Shown here: positions 14,101 through 26,500 of the stretch, piece after piece
Layout: each line of letters begins with the position of its first letter
How positions within the stretch are numbered: the stretch's first letter is position 1
Source: Dallia pectoralis
Lineage: Eukaryota; Chordata; Actinopteri; Esociformes; Umbridae
DNA length: 64,000 bases
Assembly (NCBI GenBank): GCA_029465975.1
Contig: CM055755.1
Span: forward strand, 5,899,138 to 5,963,137
Reading direction: 5' to 3'
The notes under the pieces: generated by a model
Databases searched by the model: none
Told to the model about the DNA's origin: nothing
What the model saw: only the letters and a program-made list of their open reading frames with translations
Translations under genes and position numbers: made by a program

Positions 14101-14400
14101 AGAATGAATTAACATAATGCATCTGGTAACCTAAAGAAACATTAAGAGAGTAAAAATGGCTCTTTGTCTAAAAACATATTTTCGCTCCGTCGTTTCGGGG
14201 TACAGTGTGTCAATTTATTAGGTGGAATAGGGCGATTTTAAATGTTCGTCACTGACAACGAAGCCATGCGTACTTTCTCAACACACTGATAATATACGCA
14301 TTTAACTTCGTCTGCCGTTATGTATACATAGATCGGGAAACATATTGCAAAGGTATACTTGATTTTGTATTATGTATTTTCTGAGGGAAAACACAATGAG
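8161..14400. other. Non-coding DNA, nothing firmly recognised
   Basis: Short unrelated frames occur on both strands; the 98-codon plus frame at 10530-10826 has a reasonable ATG context (gaATGGcc) but no recognised product. At about 10,320-10,345, ccttaaagggatatttcact resembles a common teleost repeat motif, too short to name. Confidence 0.4.
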
Positions 14401-17400
14401 AAAGGGATTCACACACACACACATTGTTATTTTCTTACACTTTATAATGAATAATAAAGTCTTCTGAATGCATCACCTGGAACACATATTTGTATACAGA
14501 ATTCAAGAGGTTTAAAATCAAAGTTATGTAAAGTTTAAGTAGTACTTCACATGCAGCGGTCAGATACATGCTAGGTCTATTTTTAACGATCCAATTCCTG
14601 TTTAATGTTCCCGCTGATGTTGCTTCTTTGGTGTTTCCAGTAGATCATAAAGTGGTTTGATTATTTCTGGAGGTATGCCTTCAGACTGGGTGCACGCAAG
14701 CCATCTCATTTGCATACAATATTAATTGTTATCTGTAACAGCAAATGAGAAAACAGCTTGAACAGTTTGCATAAACCAAATTGAGGCGTTCTTTTTCTTC
14801 ACTTCTCCGAGCCTCCACCAGTTTAACTTGACTTAATAAAATGAGAATCGTTAAAATTAATATGACACAGGAGGGGGTAATCTGCTATGGTCGGGTGATG
14901 TGGCTGGGAGCTACCCGGATAAAAAGACAAACGATCTTTGTTTACTGTCAATCTAAGTCAAAGTGCACCCGAAAGACTCAGAAAGTAGTTCACGCGTTAT
15001 GATTCCCGACGCTCAAAGAACCAGGGAGAAATTGTGTATCTGGTCTCCGGGGAGGAGGCCAGTAGTGAGTCATCCTCTTCAGACGATGTAGTGAGTCGTT
15101 GAAAATCTCAGGTGCAGTGTGGGTAGAGTGGGTAGAGCTGGAAGGATTTCTCACAACCTGACTAACGGAGACACACGATTCATCTCCCCGCAGCACAGGA
15201 GAAAGCCAGTCTGCCCTGCCACTCGTTGTGCCAACAATGACTGGCATGAAAAGAGAAATATCCTAACTAAACTGCCTTCCCAGCCATCACATACACGGTG
15301 CTAATTCCTGACTTTGGCCTACACGTGTCCGTTTTGATCGTAAACACAGTGCATTATCAGCGTGCGCTAATGCATTACGTTATTAGTCACTAACACCGTA
15401 AATGACTAACGTCCCAATGCCCCATTCAAGCACAATCTCCCCTGCTTAGCATCACAGATACTCACATTGGGGATCCATAGATGATTATGTGATTACCCTT
15501 TCTTAGGATTGATAACGCGTATCTCTCTGCGCCGGCACCAGAATTAGCTCATGTGTCATAGCATTGGGCCTTATCTCATTTAGTGAGGAGGGAGATCGCA
15601 CCATCACCTCTGGCATCAGACTGTGGGCGTTTCAAAGCACCGGATTAATACGCCAATTATTAATCCGTCACAAGAATCGACGCGGCTTACGCGCTATTTT
15701 GAGATGTTCCTTTGTGACCCGGACGTATTAGCAGGAACGAGGACACGCCGTCCACAAGAAGACCGACACAGCTTAGCGTGCCACACAATGCTGCGTGGTA
15801 CCCAGACGGCGTTATGATTCATTCTCCGTCGCACATACGCGGTGTCCTCTGACTAATGCTAGAGAGGCAGGCTTGTGACCGCTTCCTGTTTGAACGGGGA
15901 TGTTTTCGCCCCAGCCCAGTCATCAACTAGTTGTATGGCAAAAGCACAGCTCACTCCGAGCCATGTCAATGAAACAATAATGATATGTTGAGAGTTTTAA
16001 TGTCCAGTTCAAAGGGCTTGGAGATGTTTGTTGACATTGCTGATGGAATGTAAGAAAGTAGAAAACAGGATATAGCTGTAATAAATAACAGAAATTATAT
16101 GGGAACAGTTTGAGAATGGACTGAACCAAAATATACAAGATGCACAACGATTTAGTTGGTGTGTGTAAAAAAAACCCAGATATAACCATAAGACTGTCAG
16201 ACTGGAGATGTCCTGAGGGCCTCAATGTCACCAAGCTGTCCAGAAGCTCACAAATATTAAAAACAAAACGGCTCACTCTGGAATGTGAGAGACTTTCAAT
16301 GGCTTTCTTGCTCTCTATTACAGTTACCAATTATGATGTGTTAGACCAATATTTGTGCATCTGTGGTCTTCATGTAAAACTCAGAAGGGCTTTCCCATAT
16401 ATATTCAATATTCAGCATGTGAGTGTTTGATCATTCTGGTTTCTGGTTTCCCGTTCAGACTGGAATTCCGGGACGGCTTCTGAAAGTAATCGGGTTGATG
16501 TGGTTTATTTTTAGAAGTGTTTACGGCAATTTTTTGCTGCATGCATGTTTAATACATACATTGTGGTAGGCTGTATATCTAAGAGGGGTGTTTACAAGCA
16601 TCGATTCAGGAAAGTAGCATTTGTGAACTGATATCAGCAAACATTTGTTGGCTTTCCCTTGCTAAAAGCAAAACGTTTGGGCTTACAGAATAAGTAAACT
16701 ACCTAATCAGGTATGCAAGAAACACATTAATCAGCTGATCCACGACGAGAAACTTTGATGAATGTTTTACAGTTGTTGTTAACCAAGGCACTGGTTGAAA
16801 AACGACAATATATTATGTGCATGAATAAAGATTTGTTAGTACACAGTTTGGTGTTATGTTTTTTTTTCAAAACAAGCAAGAGGAAAAATGATTTACTCCC
16901 AGTAAACAGTCTGTCTACACAGCTACATCGTTGATGTTTGACCATTCTCGTCCGGGAATGTGAACAAACTATGCTGTGAAACGTTGTGATTGGTTCGGCC
17001 CAGTGTCCCGGGCAAGGATGTCAAAGTCATCGTACGTAGAGTGTGGTGCCCCAGTAATGTAGCCGCCACATAACCGCATCGATCGCACTTGGTCAAACCC
17101 GAAAAAAAAGAGGTTCTACAAAAATCACTCGGCCCACTGCACGAAAACAAATGTATTGGCTTGGGGAAAAAACTCCATATAATTCAAGTCAAATTGCTGA
17201 CATTTGGGCTGAGCGTGAATTAGGAAATATTGGATTTGTTCAGGTGAACTCTCAGGGGGAGCGTTGCTTGGAATATGATTGCATGGACAATAGGAGGGTG
17301 GCATTGACACTTTGACATTCGCTGGTTTTATTGATATTAGGAATATTGCTATATTTTCTGTCCTCAACCGAACCCACAGGGAATAAAACTGAAGCTGTGA

Positions 17401-18715
17401 CTTCTTTGCTGAGAATGATGGTTGCTTCGGTTAGCTTTGACATATTGGTTTTTCCATCTGGTTTGTTCTGTGGTTAGTCATTAACAGAAATGTTTATATG
17501 GGCAGATTATATATATAAAAACAACTTTTTTCTATATATTTATATATATGTCTCACATAAAGCAGAGTTCAATTTTGTAACCTGATGATTTTTTACAATA
17601 ATTATACCCACCTATAAGTACTGTGATGCAATTTCAGTTTTAATATCTGATATTTATTATTTTATTTGAATGGAGTTGGTTTACAGTATGTCAGTGTGGT
17701 CCTTGATATCAGATGGCTCAAACATCATTTTAACGGATTCGCCAAACTTATTTCAATTATTAAACGTGCACCTTGAATTGGATATTTAGTTTTGCACATT
17801 CCCTTTTATAATATTTCTGTCCACCCTGTAATTTCATGACTCACGGAACGCCACCATATGACATGACTTTAATCATTTTCTCCACCTTGTCATCCCACAC
17901 AAAATACTGTGTATTTTTTAATGGAGGCAACGTCAACCCTCTACTTTTGATCTCGTCAGTTGGATGCCTCCGATGCTCAATGTTTTTCTGCAGTACACCC
18001 ACAACGATAATTATGGTACAGTTAAAATATCAACCTAATCCAATTCAAAACCCGTCCACACAATACAACTGATGGAGTCTGTAATCAGCTTTATGGGATA
18101 GACAAGGCACTGTCATGATCTTCTCCTGCTGTGGGTTTGATTCGACGAGAAAAGACCATATTTGCATATTGAGAAGAGAGAAGACAAATAAACAAAATTA
18201 GATATATTGTTCATGGAGACTTGCCAATTGACTCATTCATTGTCTTAATTGAATACGCGTGGATGCAACCTGTTATCCGCTTGAACTTGTACAATTACAC
18301 AACGCAGGTGTCAAACGAAACAACGTTCTCGTGCGTTCAATCTAGTTGAACGGTTGAGTGTTTATGCTGGCTCTAAACGAATTACAAATGTAACAAAATA
18401 CTACTTATGTAAAAATGTACTTCCCTGTGGATTTTTTTCCCGTCGTATTTTAAACGTGGATTTACTTTTTTAATGTTCCACAATGATGGATTTATTAGAC
18501 TGATAGAAATGCCAAAAAAGAAATCTATTGGGGTGCTGGCAAGGTTCCCAGTACTTTTTAAATAAAAAAAGCACCACAACATCACCATACTTCACTGTAC
18601 GCATGAAGTATTTATCTCTATGATCTTGGCTCTTTCTGAACCAAACCCACCTCTCGTCTTAGTTGCCTGAAATAAGCCTTCTCATCCGACCATAAAACCT
18701 ATTCCGGGGACAATT
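14401..18715. other. Non-coding DNA, AT-rich
   Basis: A short CA run occurs at about 14,411-14,423 and an AT-rich low-complexity patch at about 17,505-17,550. The 135-codon minus frame at 15923-16330 and the shorter frames have no recognised domain. Confidence 0.4.
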
Positions 18716-18795
18716 TACAAACTCCAGGGACCTCATTCATAAACGCGGTGTACGCACATAAGAAGACGTACGTCACTTCGTCTTCTGTGATCGTT
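18716..18795. repeat. Possible fish interspersed repeat fragment
   Basis: cctcattcataaacgcggtg followed by tacgcacataagaagacgtacg resembles a motif that recurs in teleost genomes (cattcataaacg...gcgtacgcac). The family is uncertain and no ends were found. Confidence 0.3.
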
Positions 18796-20182
18796 TTAAT
18801 GTTAAGGAATTTGAATATATCGATATGTCATCCATGAGATGTATTGGTTGCCATAACACCTAGTTAGTTTAGGCCTACAAAAAACCTAGACTATATTTGA
18901 GGTGGTTCCAGAATTCTCTTCGGGAAAAGTTTGTGCTTTTGAAAACATCTACGTATGTGATTGACCACTAGAACATTATGGCTGTTATGATCTATACTAT
19001 ATTACAAACAACTTTCAAACTTACTAAAAGTGGCAGTGGCCCTTGAACACAAACAATACATGCAAAACACTCCAGTCAGGAGAGAAAGTGTTTTATTGCC
19101 CGTTAATTCCTCTGAAGCACGCCGTCTGTCCTCATGCCTCTTGACCTCGTTTAAAAGTGTTGCCTTTACACTACAAAGAATTATCAACCCCTGTGTCATT
19201 ATCTTTGAATCGATCCTCCGACACGTTTTTTCACCCAACGTACGAACGCATGATGCAAGCCTTGTTCTGAACATTCCGTATCCCTATTATGTGTAATGAG
19301 TCATTGTCCTGTTTGTTCTCTCCTTTGCCACCCCTGCGGGAGGGCATCGCGTCACACCGGGCTTTTTTCACCATACTCTAATAAAACGGGTTGAGTCAGC
19401 GGCGTGCTCTTTCTGTCCGTTTTCGCATGCCCTCGGGTTTGCACGAAAGGGAGAGATCGTTCGCGGCTGTACTCAATTAGTCAGTAATCTGTCGTAGGAC
19501 GGAAGAAATATTGGCGTCTGCTTGGCTTTGTCCTTCGGTGTCCTGGGTTAAAGAATGCTGTCTGTTTTGGTGAACATCTCAATGTCAACAGACGGGTCCC
19601 CGATATCTGGTGATATCTGGCTGTACTTAACCACAGTCCATCTGGAGGAATCCACACGCGCTCGTTAACCGCTTTGTCTAGTTTGAAACGCTCCACTGAC
19701 ATTTACATTTATTCCTGAGAAGTAAGTGTTTCTCAATCACTGATCATCTGAACGTTTGAACATCTTGATGGAAATCATCACCACCAGGTACAGTCCGTAG
19801 AGACCTGCAAACACTAGTGACAAGACTAGTGAAGTCTTGCTCCTGGTTTGGTTTTTGCTTTTCTTGGCTACTCGGCTTCAGCGGTTGCTCATTAGGGATG
19901 ATTTGTGGCGAGGTATTGGACGAAAATACATAGTGACAGTGGATGAATAAAAGATACATAAACTATACATTATTGATTAAATGCATATGTATTTCCATGA
20001 GAAAAAAACAATGGAAAAATCAATAATAGGTGGATACAAATGTATGATCTCATTAGGGGCTTGCAAACCTAGAGTTTGCTGAGACGGGACAATGTAGGAT
20101 AAAATGCCCGTGGATATTCAAATGAAAGCCCAGACACTCTGACCTGAAACGATCTACCTTCATTGAGTTGGTACAAGGAACA
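18796..20182. other. Non-coding DNA, nothing recognised
   Basis: Only short chance frames on both strands. A small inverted repeat cactagt/actagtg occurs near 19,811-19,832. Confidence 0.4.
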
Positions 20183-20220
20183 TCTCTCTCTCTCTCTCTT
20201 TCTCTCCCTCTCTTTGTCTC
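20183..20220. repeat. TC-rich microsatellite
   Basis: A (TC)n run with a few T and C interruptions, about 38 bases, just upstream of a CA repeat. Confidence 0.9.
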
Positions 20221-20251
20221 TATATTTTTATATTTCTTAATTGTTTCTTTC

Positions 20252-20253
<2 letters not shown>

Positions 20254-20284
<31 letters not shown>
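20254..20284. repeat. CA microsatellite, about 15 dinucleotides
   Basis: Uninterrupted (AC)n. Together with the TC run at 20183 it forms a compound microsatellite separated by about 33 bases of T-rich sequence. Confidence 0.95.
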
Positions 20285-20286
<2 letters not shown>

Positions 20287-21780
20287 CTCCTTTCTCTCAT
20301 TTATTCAGGTTAATCTCGTCCTCTAATCCCTCCTCGACAGATTGCCTGTTCTAACAGAGTTTAAGGCAGATCTTTTCAACGTGTATATTTCTCCTTCACT
20401 TTAATTCCTTCACTTTCTTTCGCCCACCCTTCTTTGTGAAGTACAGCCGCGAGAGTCATAGCCGTCATCCCTTTGAGGTGGGTTCACGCTCTCGACTAAA
20501 AATACATAGCTACAGTATTTGTATTTTTCCCTTTGCACCTCTTATTGTCATAGTTAATATATTTTCATTTACACTACAGTACTAGGTGTTGTTTTTGTTT
20601 TGTTTTCATGTGTGTATTTCTCAATGCTACAAGCTTGTTCGTTCCATAGTTTTTTTCTTGTCGATTGACAGCTCTCAGACAAGAACCTTCGGTTCAAGCT
20701 GCTTAAGATTGTTCTTGAGTCCGCGGCGCTACAAGACAGTTTCATTTATGTTTGATGCTGGGCTTGTAAAAAAATAACTTTGACACAGCGGTAGTTGCAG
20801 TTGCAGGTTGCTAAGGTAACGTTGTTTTAAGCAGCGCTGCTGTTTTGAAAAACCCTTAACATCATCACCCGAACAAATTATAAAACGTTGAGGCGGTGCA
20901 CTAAATCAGGTGTAAGTTATTCAAACATCTTTCAAGAGATACCCAGAGGGTTCGGCATTGCATAAATATCTGAAACCCGGCATTCATGCGCGGTCAGGAA
21001 GGTAGAAGTCTCGTTTCAGAAGATCTATCTTAGCTAAAGGCACGACTCGAGCCAGACTACACCTAGCTGAAGAAAAAGACTATAGGAGCAATGTGCTCTT
21101 GACAGACAAAGGCGGATTGATTTGTCTGGCCGCAATGCAAGACGTCGACAAGTTTGGCCAAAGCAAAACAACGACGTGAACAAAACAACCCCTTCTCAAC
21201 TGTGGTGGACGCGGCTGGGTTGGTGATGTTTTCTGCCTCAGGCCATGGACACCTTGTCATCTTTGAGTAAATCATGAATTCCAGCATTGTACCAAAGGGT
21301 CCATTAATAAAAAGAATAACAACAGTTCATTGAAAACAAATGACAAATACATAAACCAGATCATTCACCACATGGGAAACAGCTGACAATACAAGCGAAC
21401 AACAGAGAATCCATGCTGGGGTCCCCAGGCTCTTGGGCCTGTCCTGTCTATTTTGATTTCTTATTACAGGTTCTATATATAAGTTATACTGAATAAAGCA
21501 TTTGTGTTGTCATAAGGAAGTCAGAAAGACAGTATGTCTGGACTGTGTCCCAAGCACCTCAGTGAATTTGCAGTCAAGTTCTAAATTTCTAAGCTCTGAT
21601 ATCGATCAAGTTAAGAGACACTAGCCTAAAAAAATCATTTTGAGCGCATTCCTGTGGACTTAAACAGCCAAATTTGGCAGGTTACTGAAACTGCTTACCT
21701 ACTTTATCTCGCTTGATAACTTTAGCAAATTGGCATATTCTTTTTTAGTTTTGTATTATCCCTCCTTTGCTATATACAGT
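20285..21780. other. Non-coding DNA, nothing recognised
   Basis: Frames of 63-74 codons only, without domains. No repeat family is recognised. Confidence 0.4.
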
Positions 21781-21883
21781 ACAAGAGTGTGAGAAGTTTT
21801 GACGCCAGCATATTACAGGTTTCTACATATCCCGTTAGTCTGCGTGACTAACGGGATATGTCTTCCTTCATTCACACTCTTGT
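21781..21883. repeat. Nested inverted repeat (strong hairpin)
   Basis: An inner perfect pair of 16-base arms, acatatcccgttagtc (21825-21840) and gactaacgggatatgt (21846-21861), has a 5-base loop tgcgt. An outer 12-base pair, acaagagtgtga (21781-21792) and tcacactcttgt (21872-21883), encloses it, with unequal spacers of 32 and 10 bases. It may be a fold-back transposon remnant or a structured RNA; the sequence alone does not decide. Confidence 0.75.
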
Positions 21884-24163
21884 TCTGTTCTGTGACGTCA
21901 TTTGAAACTCTATTCTACTGTCCCCTTGACGATTTCACCACTGCCACTCTCCCATGATGCCATGCTGTTCTTCAGCCGCTTCAAGTTGATAGCACCACTG
22001 ATTACTTGCAGCCGAGGCAGACGGGGTCGAATGGAGGAAACATAGGCAGTCACAGGCTTATTACAAATTATTTATTTCAAATTGCATCGTCTATTATATC
22101 TCAAAGCAATAGTGTTGATTACATGCAGGGTCCTTTACAATCTCAGAGGGAATAGATGAGATATCTGAATAGATAACCGCATATGAGTTATTGCCCGGCC
22201 GGAACTGGAACAAGTGACGGCCACAGGGTTTTAGGAGTGACCAGAGTGAGGTATCTGCTTTAACTCTTTGTTGGATTAGCAATTGTAGACCAAGCTGAGG
22301 TACAGGGATACGATTTGACCCAAAGGGCTTGTGGCTGAGCCGGTACCAGCGGCAACACATTTGAATCAAGGCCCAGTCTACCAAATTGTAAAGATCACAG
22401 TGGTGCGTACATGTTGTGGAGGCCGCATGGAACAAAGAGGCTGGCATTGTGGTAAGCTAAATAACTAATGTATTTAAATAAAGTCCAAGACGAGTACGGA
22501 AATATTTTTTACTGTTCGTCGTAGTGGAATGATGTTTTATTGTGAAACTTGAGAATTTAAAACGTATAGTATTTTTTTCTTCCCGGGTTGAAATTCCGTT
22601 AGACCTACCGTGCATTTGCCATCACTCAGGTACGTATGCTTATTAAACTAAACCAAAACACCCCAAAAAAAAAGACCCCAAAGGCCTCTATGTTCTGTGT
22701 TGCTATGCATAACCCACTGCGATACAATTGGTTGAAACGTGTTAAAACATGTATTTACAGACAACAATGTCTGTGAATTAATGAGCACCAGTTTAGATTG
22801 AGCACTGTATTTGGAAGATGGATGGGAACATTATGCTGCACACACTGTATATTCTGAACGTTTGCTGTCACACTGGTACTGATAATGTTTCGGCTGTAAC
22901 ATAGCAAGTGTATTGGAATGTTGTGATGTAGATATCCTTTAAATGTGTCCTCCTACATAATTAACTTCCATTGCACGACACAGTATATATACATATATTA
23001 TTATACAGACGTATAATTAGCTAGCTTGTTTACACACACACATACATACACTGGGTGGACAAAATGGAAGCACGACCTGAAAAAGGGTTCGTTACTCTGA
23101 AGCAACGAAATAAACGATTACAAACCCAGGTTGCGCTCGTGTGCACATGTGTCACCTGCGGACGGGGTCCGACAATCGCCACTTCGATTGTAGAGTTTAT
23201 AAAATACAATGTGAAGAAATTGAAAAAGTTTTCTGTTTTCTGTCACAAATGTGTTGCGCCCTATACTCGTTTTATACGCTCTGTGATGTTTATAGGTACC
23301 GTTTGTCGTTTCCATCATAATGTGTGTTGTGGAGTCTGTCTCCATTTATGCCCCGAACACGGTTTAACCGCGGTGCGATCAACGTGAGCCACGTGGTTCT
23401 CAGCGGTTTAGTGTTTGCGGTCCAATGGGAAGATCCGGTAGTCGATTATATGCTACTTCTGGGGAACGACGGGGTGTTGTAGTGTACACGTTATGAAAAG
23501 GAGAATTTGTCCGTTTGCACAAAAGCCCAAACGAGATCTGGTCTGTGCACCCGAAACCCTCTAAATATGAGAGACGTGTGTGTTGTGGCCCCTAACAGGT
23601 ACTGATTAAGAAGGAGCCTCTAGGCATCTCTATGGGTGTCCCTGGGTTTCCCTTGTCCCCAGTTAGAGGCAGCCGACCTGCTTCCCTCTAATCGAGGTTC
23701 CGAATTTAAGTTCAGCCTTTTCCACACTGTCTGGATTATTGTTTTTGCCTTGTTAGATTTCTGTTTTCGGTCGCGCCGCTCCTATGTTTCGTCAGTTGCG
23801 TTAGGAAAACAAATTAAATTCATCACCCCGCGTCTTTTGTCCTGCCTGCCCTCAACCATGACAGCCACAATGAGCGTCCAGGAAGCAATTAGAGCTGCAG
23901 GAATTCTAAAATATCAACGTGGAAGGTTGGGAGGATAAAACTAAACTTTTCCATGTGTTTCGGTGCCAACCATCCGGCAGCACTGTCAGCTCATTCTTTC
24001 TTTGTTTCTGCAAACAAGTGGCTAGCAAAATAAATTGGCCGTTGACTAAGACTTCCCAAAAGTCTTGCTGAGCAGTAGCCTAGCAAAAGTAGCTAAAGAA
24101 AAAAACAAAACAGCAATCCCTCTCTTAAAATGTTAACTTAGACTAGTATTTTAATAACGCAGT
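21884..24163. other. Non-coding DNA
   Basis: Frames of 110-117 codons (22094-22447 minus, 23055-23387 plus) have no recognised domain. At 23,051-23,067, ctgggtggacaaaatgg resembles the outer end of a common fish transposon, but it is too short to call. A few CA/TA-rich patches lie around 22,985-23,050. Confidence 0.4.
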
Positions 24164-24440
24164 AGTTATGTCCATATTCTGATGACAGTGGCCTCTATCA
24201 ACAGGATAATGTGTTCGGTAATGGTTTGAGGAACATGAGTTTAAGGCCTTGCCTCGGCCTCCAAATTCCCCAGATCTCAATCCAATTGAGCCTCTGTCTG
24301 AAGTGATGGACCAACAAGTCAGATTCCACCGCGAACTCCACGGCGCAACTCCCAGGACTTCAAGTATCTGTGGCTAATGTCTTGGTGCCATAAACCTCTG
24401 GGCACCTTCAGGGGTCATATTCAGCCCATGCCACCTGCCT
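24164..24440 (+). pseudogene. Tc1-like transposase relic, C-terminal part
   Basis: This is a fragment of a Tc1/mariner-like (DD34E) transposase gene, which cuts and pastes its own DNA. It starts near gatgacagtggcctctatca, matching the segment just before the second catalytic aspartate, and part of that region is missing. The segment ccaaattccccagatctcaa encodes the conserved PNSPDLNPIE block with the third catalytic residue, a glutamate. It then continues through DQQVR to the C-terminal block read from cttggtgccataaacctctg and caccttcaggggtc. Frame breaks and the missing N-terminal half make it inactive. The C-terminal segment is homologous to that of the copies near 37,880 and 57,850. Confidence 0.8.
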
Positions 24441-26049
24441 GATATGCTGTCGGTCTTCCGTGTGCCGCCAAACCTTGGTGTCTGTTGAGAGCTCATGGGG
24501 TGTAATTTTACAGCCACCAACGTAATTAGCTCTCTATACCGCCTCACATTTGGACGGATTCCAAGGCCGTAGCCTACTTTAACGGCGATAAATACACAAT
24601 GCGAGGCTACCGCACATTTAACCGTGAACCGTGATCTAATTAGCCTGTAAGCTTAAACACACCAATTACTCAATCCGTCAGAAGGCAGCTTTTCCCGACA
24701 AAGGCCAAACATCCACTGGCCATATTCGGTTGCGAAAGTATGCGACACACGGCTGACATTCTTTCGTACATGCGCGGACGTGTGTGTCCCTAGATATTCC
24801 CATTGCATTTGTGTTTATATAATGACTTTCAGTACTTAAATTGAACATTTTTATCCACCATCGACAAGAACGTGGGAGATAGCCCCTTCGATCAAAGAAC
24901 CCGAGGAATATTGCTCACTACAAAACGTTTATTTTTTATTTAAAATGGTCAGGACCAGAGCATAACGGGGACGACGTTCACTTACTCACTCGATCGCAAA
25001 GATTCTGTTCACGCTCAACTTTTGAGGGACATTTGTTCGACTACTATCGGAAAGAGTGGATTTTATCGGGTTATTTACATTTTTGGAGAGGTGCGGAGGA
25101 GTTAAATTTACATTGAGTACCTAAAGAGATCATCCGAAAATATGAATTATGAATTATTATGGTCAGACGGCGAGTCAAATAAGTGCACTCAGAGTGGTCG
25201 AGAGGGGATAGTAAAATCCCACTAGTGTAAGGTGAGTGTGATAAGCGTTCCTTTCTGTCCACAGACACTTTTTCCCCACACGGTCGGCTTTAAAAATTCA
25301 ACAGCCAGACCAAAGACACGGCAGAATCAGATAAAGAATTTTTAAACACTGGATCTGCCAGGCCTTTCAGACCCCCTCGGTATTCGCCATAGGTAACGCT
25401 GTTTATTTACGCATGAATCGGGAATCTCATGTTTTCTTTATGTTTCCGGTCCACCGTCCACACACAGCTTCGGGGCTTTGTGTGAACAAGACGGGCTAAC
25501 ACAGTGTAATCATTGGTCCCATTCCATGTGTGCCTGCCTTGAAATTGTGTTTTCTGCCGGTTGGAAGCTGCTGTGATGGGGAAGAAGAAGAGCAGTGGAT
25601 TGCTGCTTCCTTCGCCACTTGCTTGCCGGTGGTCTAGACAATGTAGTTCTATAGTTTGTAATTATTATTTCTAACAATACGTCAAAGAGTAAAGTATACA
25701 TATTTTTTTATATATTTTTTTATTATTTGTAATTTTTATTTTATGTAACGCTTTTGATAAATTCCATTACAAGCTGAATCATTTGTCAAATAATCCGTCT
25801 CAAAACAAAAGAGAGATGTTACATTTGTTTGTTCTTTTTTGCCTCTACTAATGAACAAATGTAAAGGGTTATACATGTGATTAACTGTCATGGATAATAT
25901 GTGTATTAGGTTTCACCAATAATGACAATAGTGATATTTATGTCACAGCAGAAGGAGGACGCAGGCACAGAGCTTCAATTGGTCATCTCTCTTTAAATGC
26001 AACACTTCGGTTTCGTCATTCTGTGATGGTTCGTTAGAAGGGAGAACCG
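24441..26049. other. Non-coding DNA, nothing recognised
   Basis: AT-rich, with T/A-rich low-complexity DNA around 25,700-25,745. Only short frames. Confidence 0.4.
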
Positions 26050-26500
26050 GTCAAGGGACCCTTGACCTTTAGCTGATGGTTCATTATAGAGAGTGATAAA
26101 CCGAACCAGCCAAATAGTATTCTCTGCAAGCGAGTAAGACCTAACTGTGAAATACACTGAGGAACGGCAGGTGTTGGGAAAGCTAAGGAGGAAATTCCAA
26201 ACATAAGAACACAAACACAAGCAACACAAGTTTTAGTTAACCAGAACAAGAGTGGCACCACATACTGACTCAACTGCAACTGTAATGGGTTCGTAAAAAG
26301 TGAACTAGACGCAGGATTTTTGGCCTTTGGTCGATCGTTAATTAGGCCGAGCGATAAAGAAACCGGGTAAACGGTATACTCTACATTCGAACTATACTAA
26401 TTCTTGCAATACACAGACCCAGCGGGGTGTTGGGAAAACAAAGAAGCTGCTTCCGAACAGAAGAACACAAACACAATCACAAAAAACAACGACGAACACT
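26050..26500. repeat. Diverged tandem duplication, 256-bp period
   Basis: Two related blocks lie 256 bases apart. The anchors gtgttggg (26171 and 26427) and agaacacaaacaca (26206 and 26462) are both offset by exactly 256. Weaker matches run through the block before the first anchor (gacctttagctgatggttca near 26,066 and gcctttggtcgatcgttaat near 26,323). Translating the minus strand gives related peptides in both copies (CVLMFG...FPTP and CVLLFG...FPTP), which only reflects the shared DNA. It could be a remnant of an unknown transposon or satellite. Confidence 0.6.

Noticed and set aside
22094..22447. 117-codon minus-strand frame rich in Trp, Cys and His
   Set aside because: It looks protein-like at first sight but matches no family I know and has no supporting signals.
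23051..23067. Possible transposon terminus ctgggtggacaaaatgg
   Set aside because: Similar to a common fish transposon end, but only 17 bases, with no second end or coding part.
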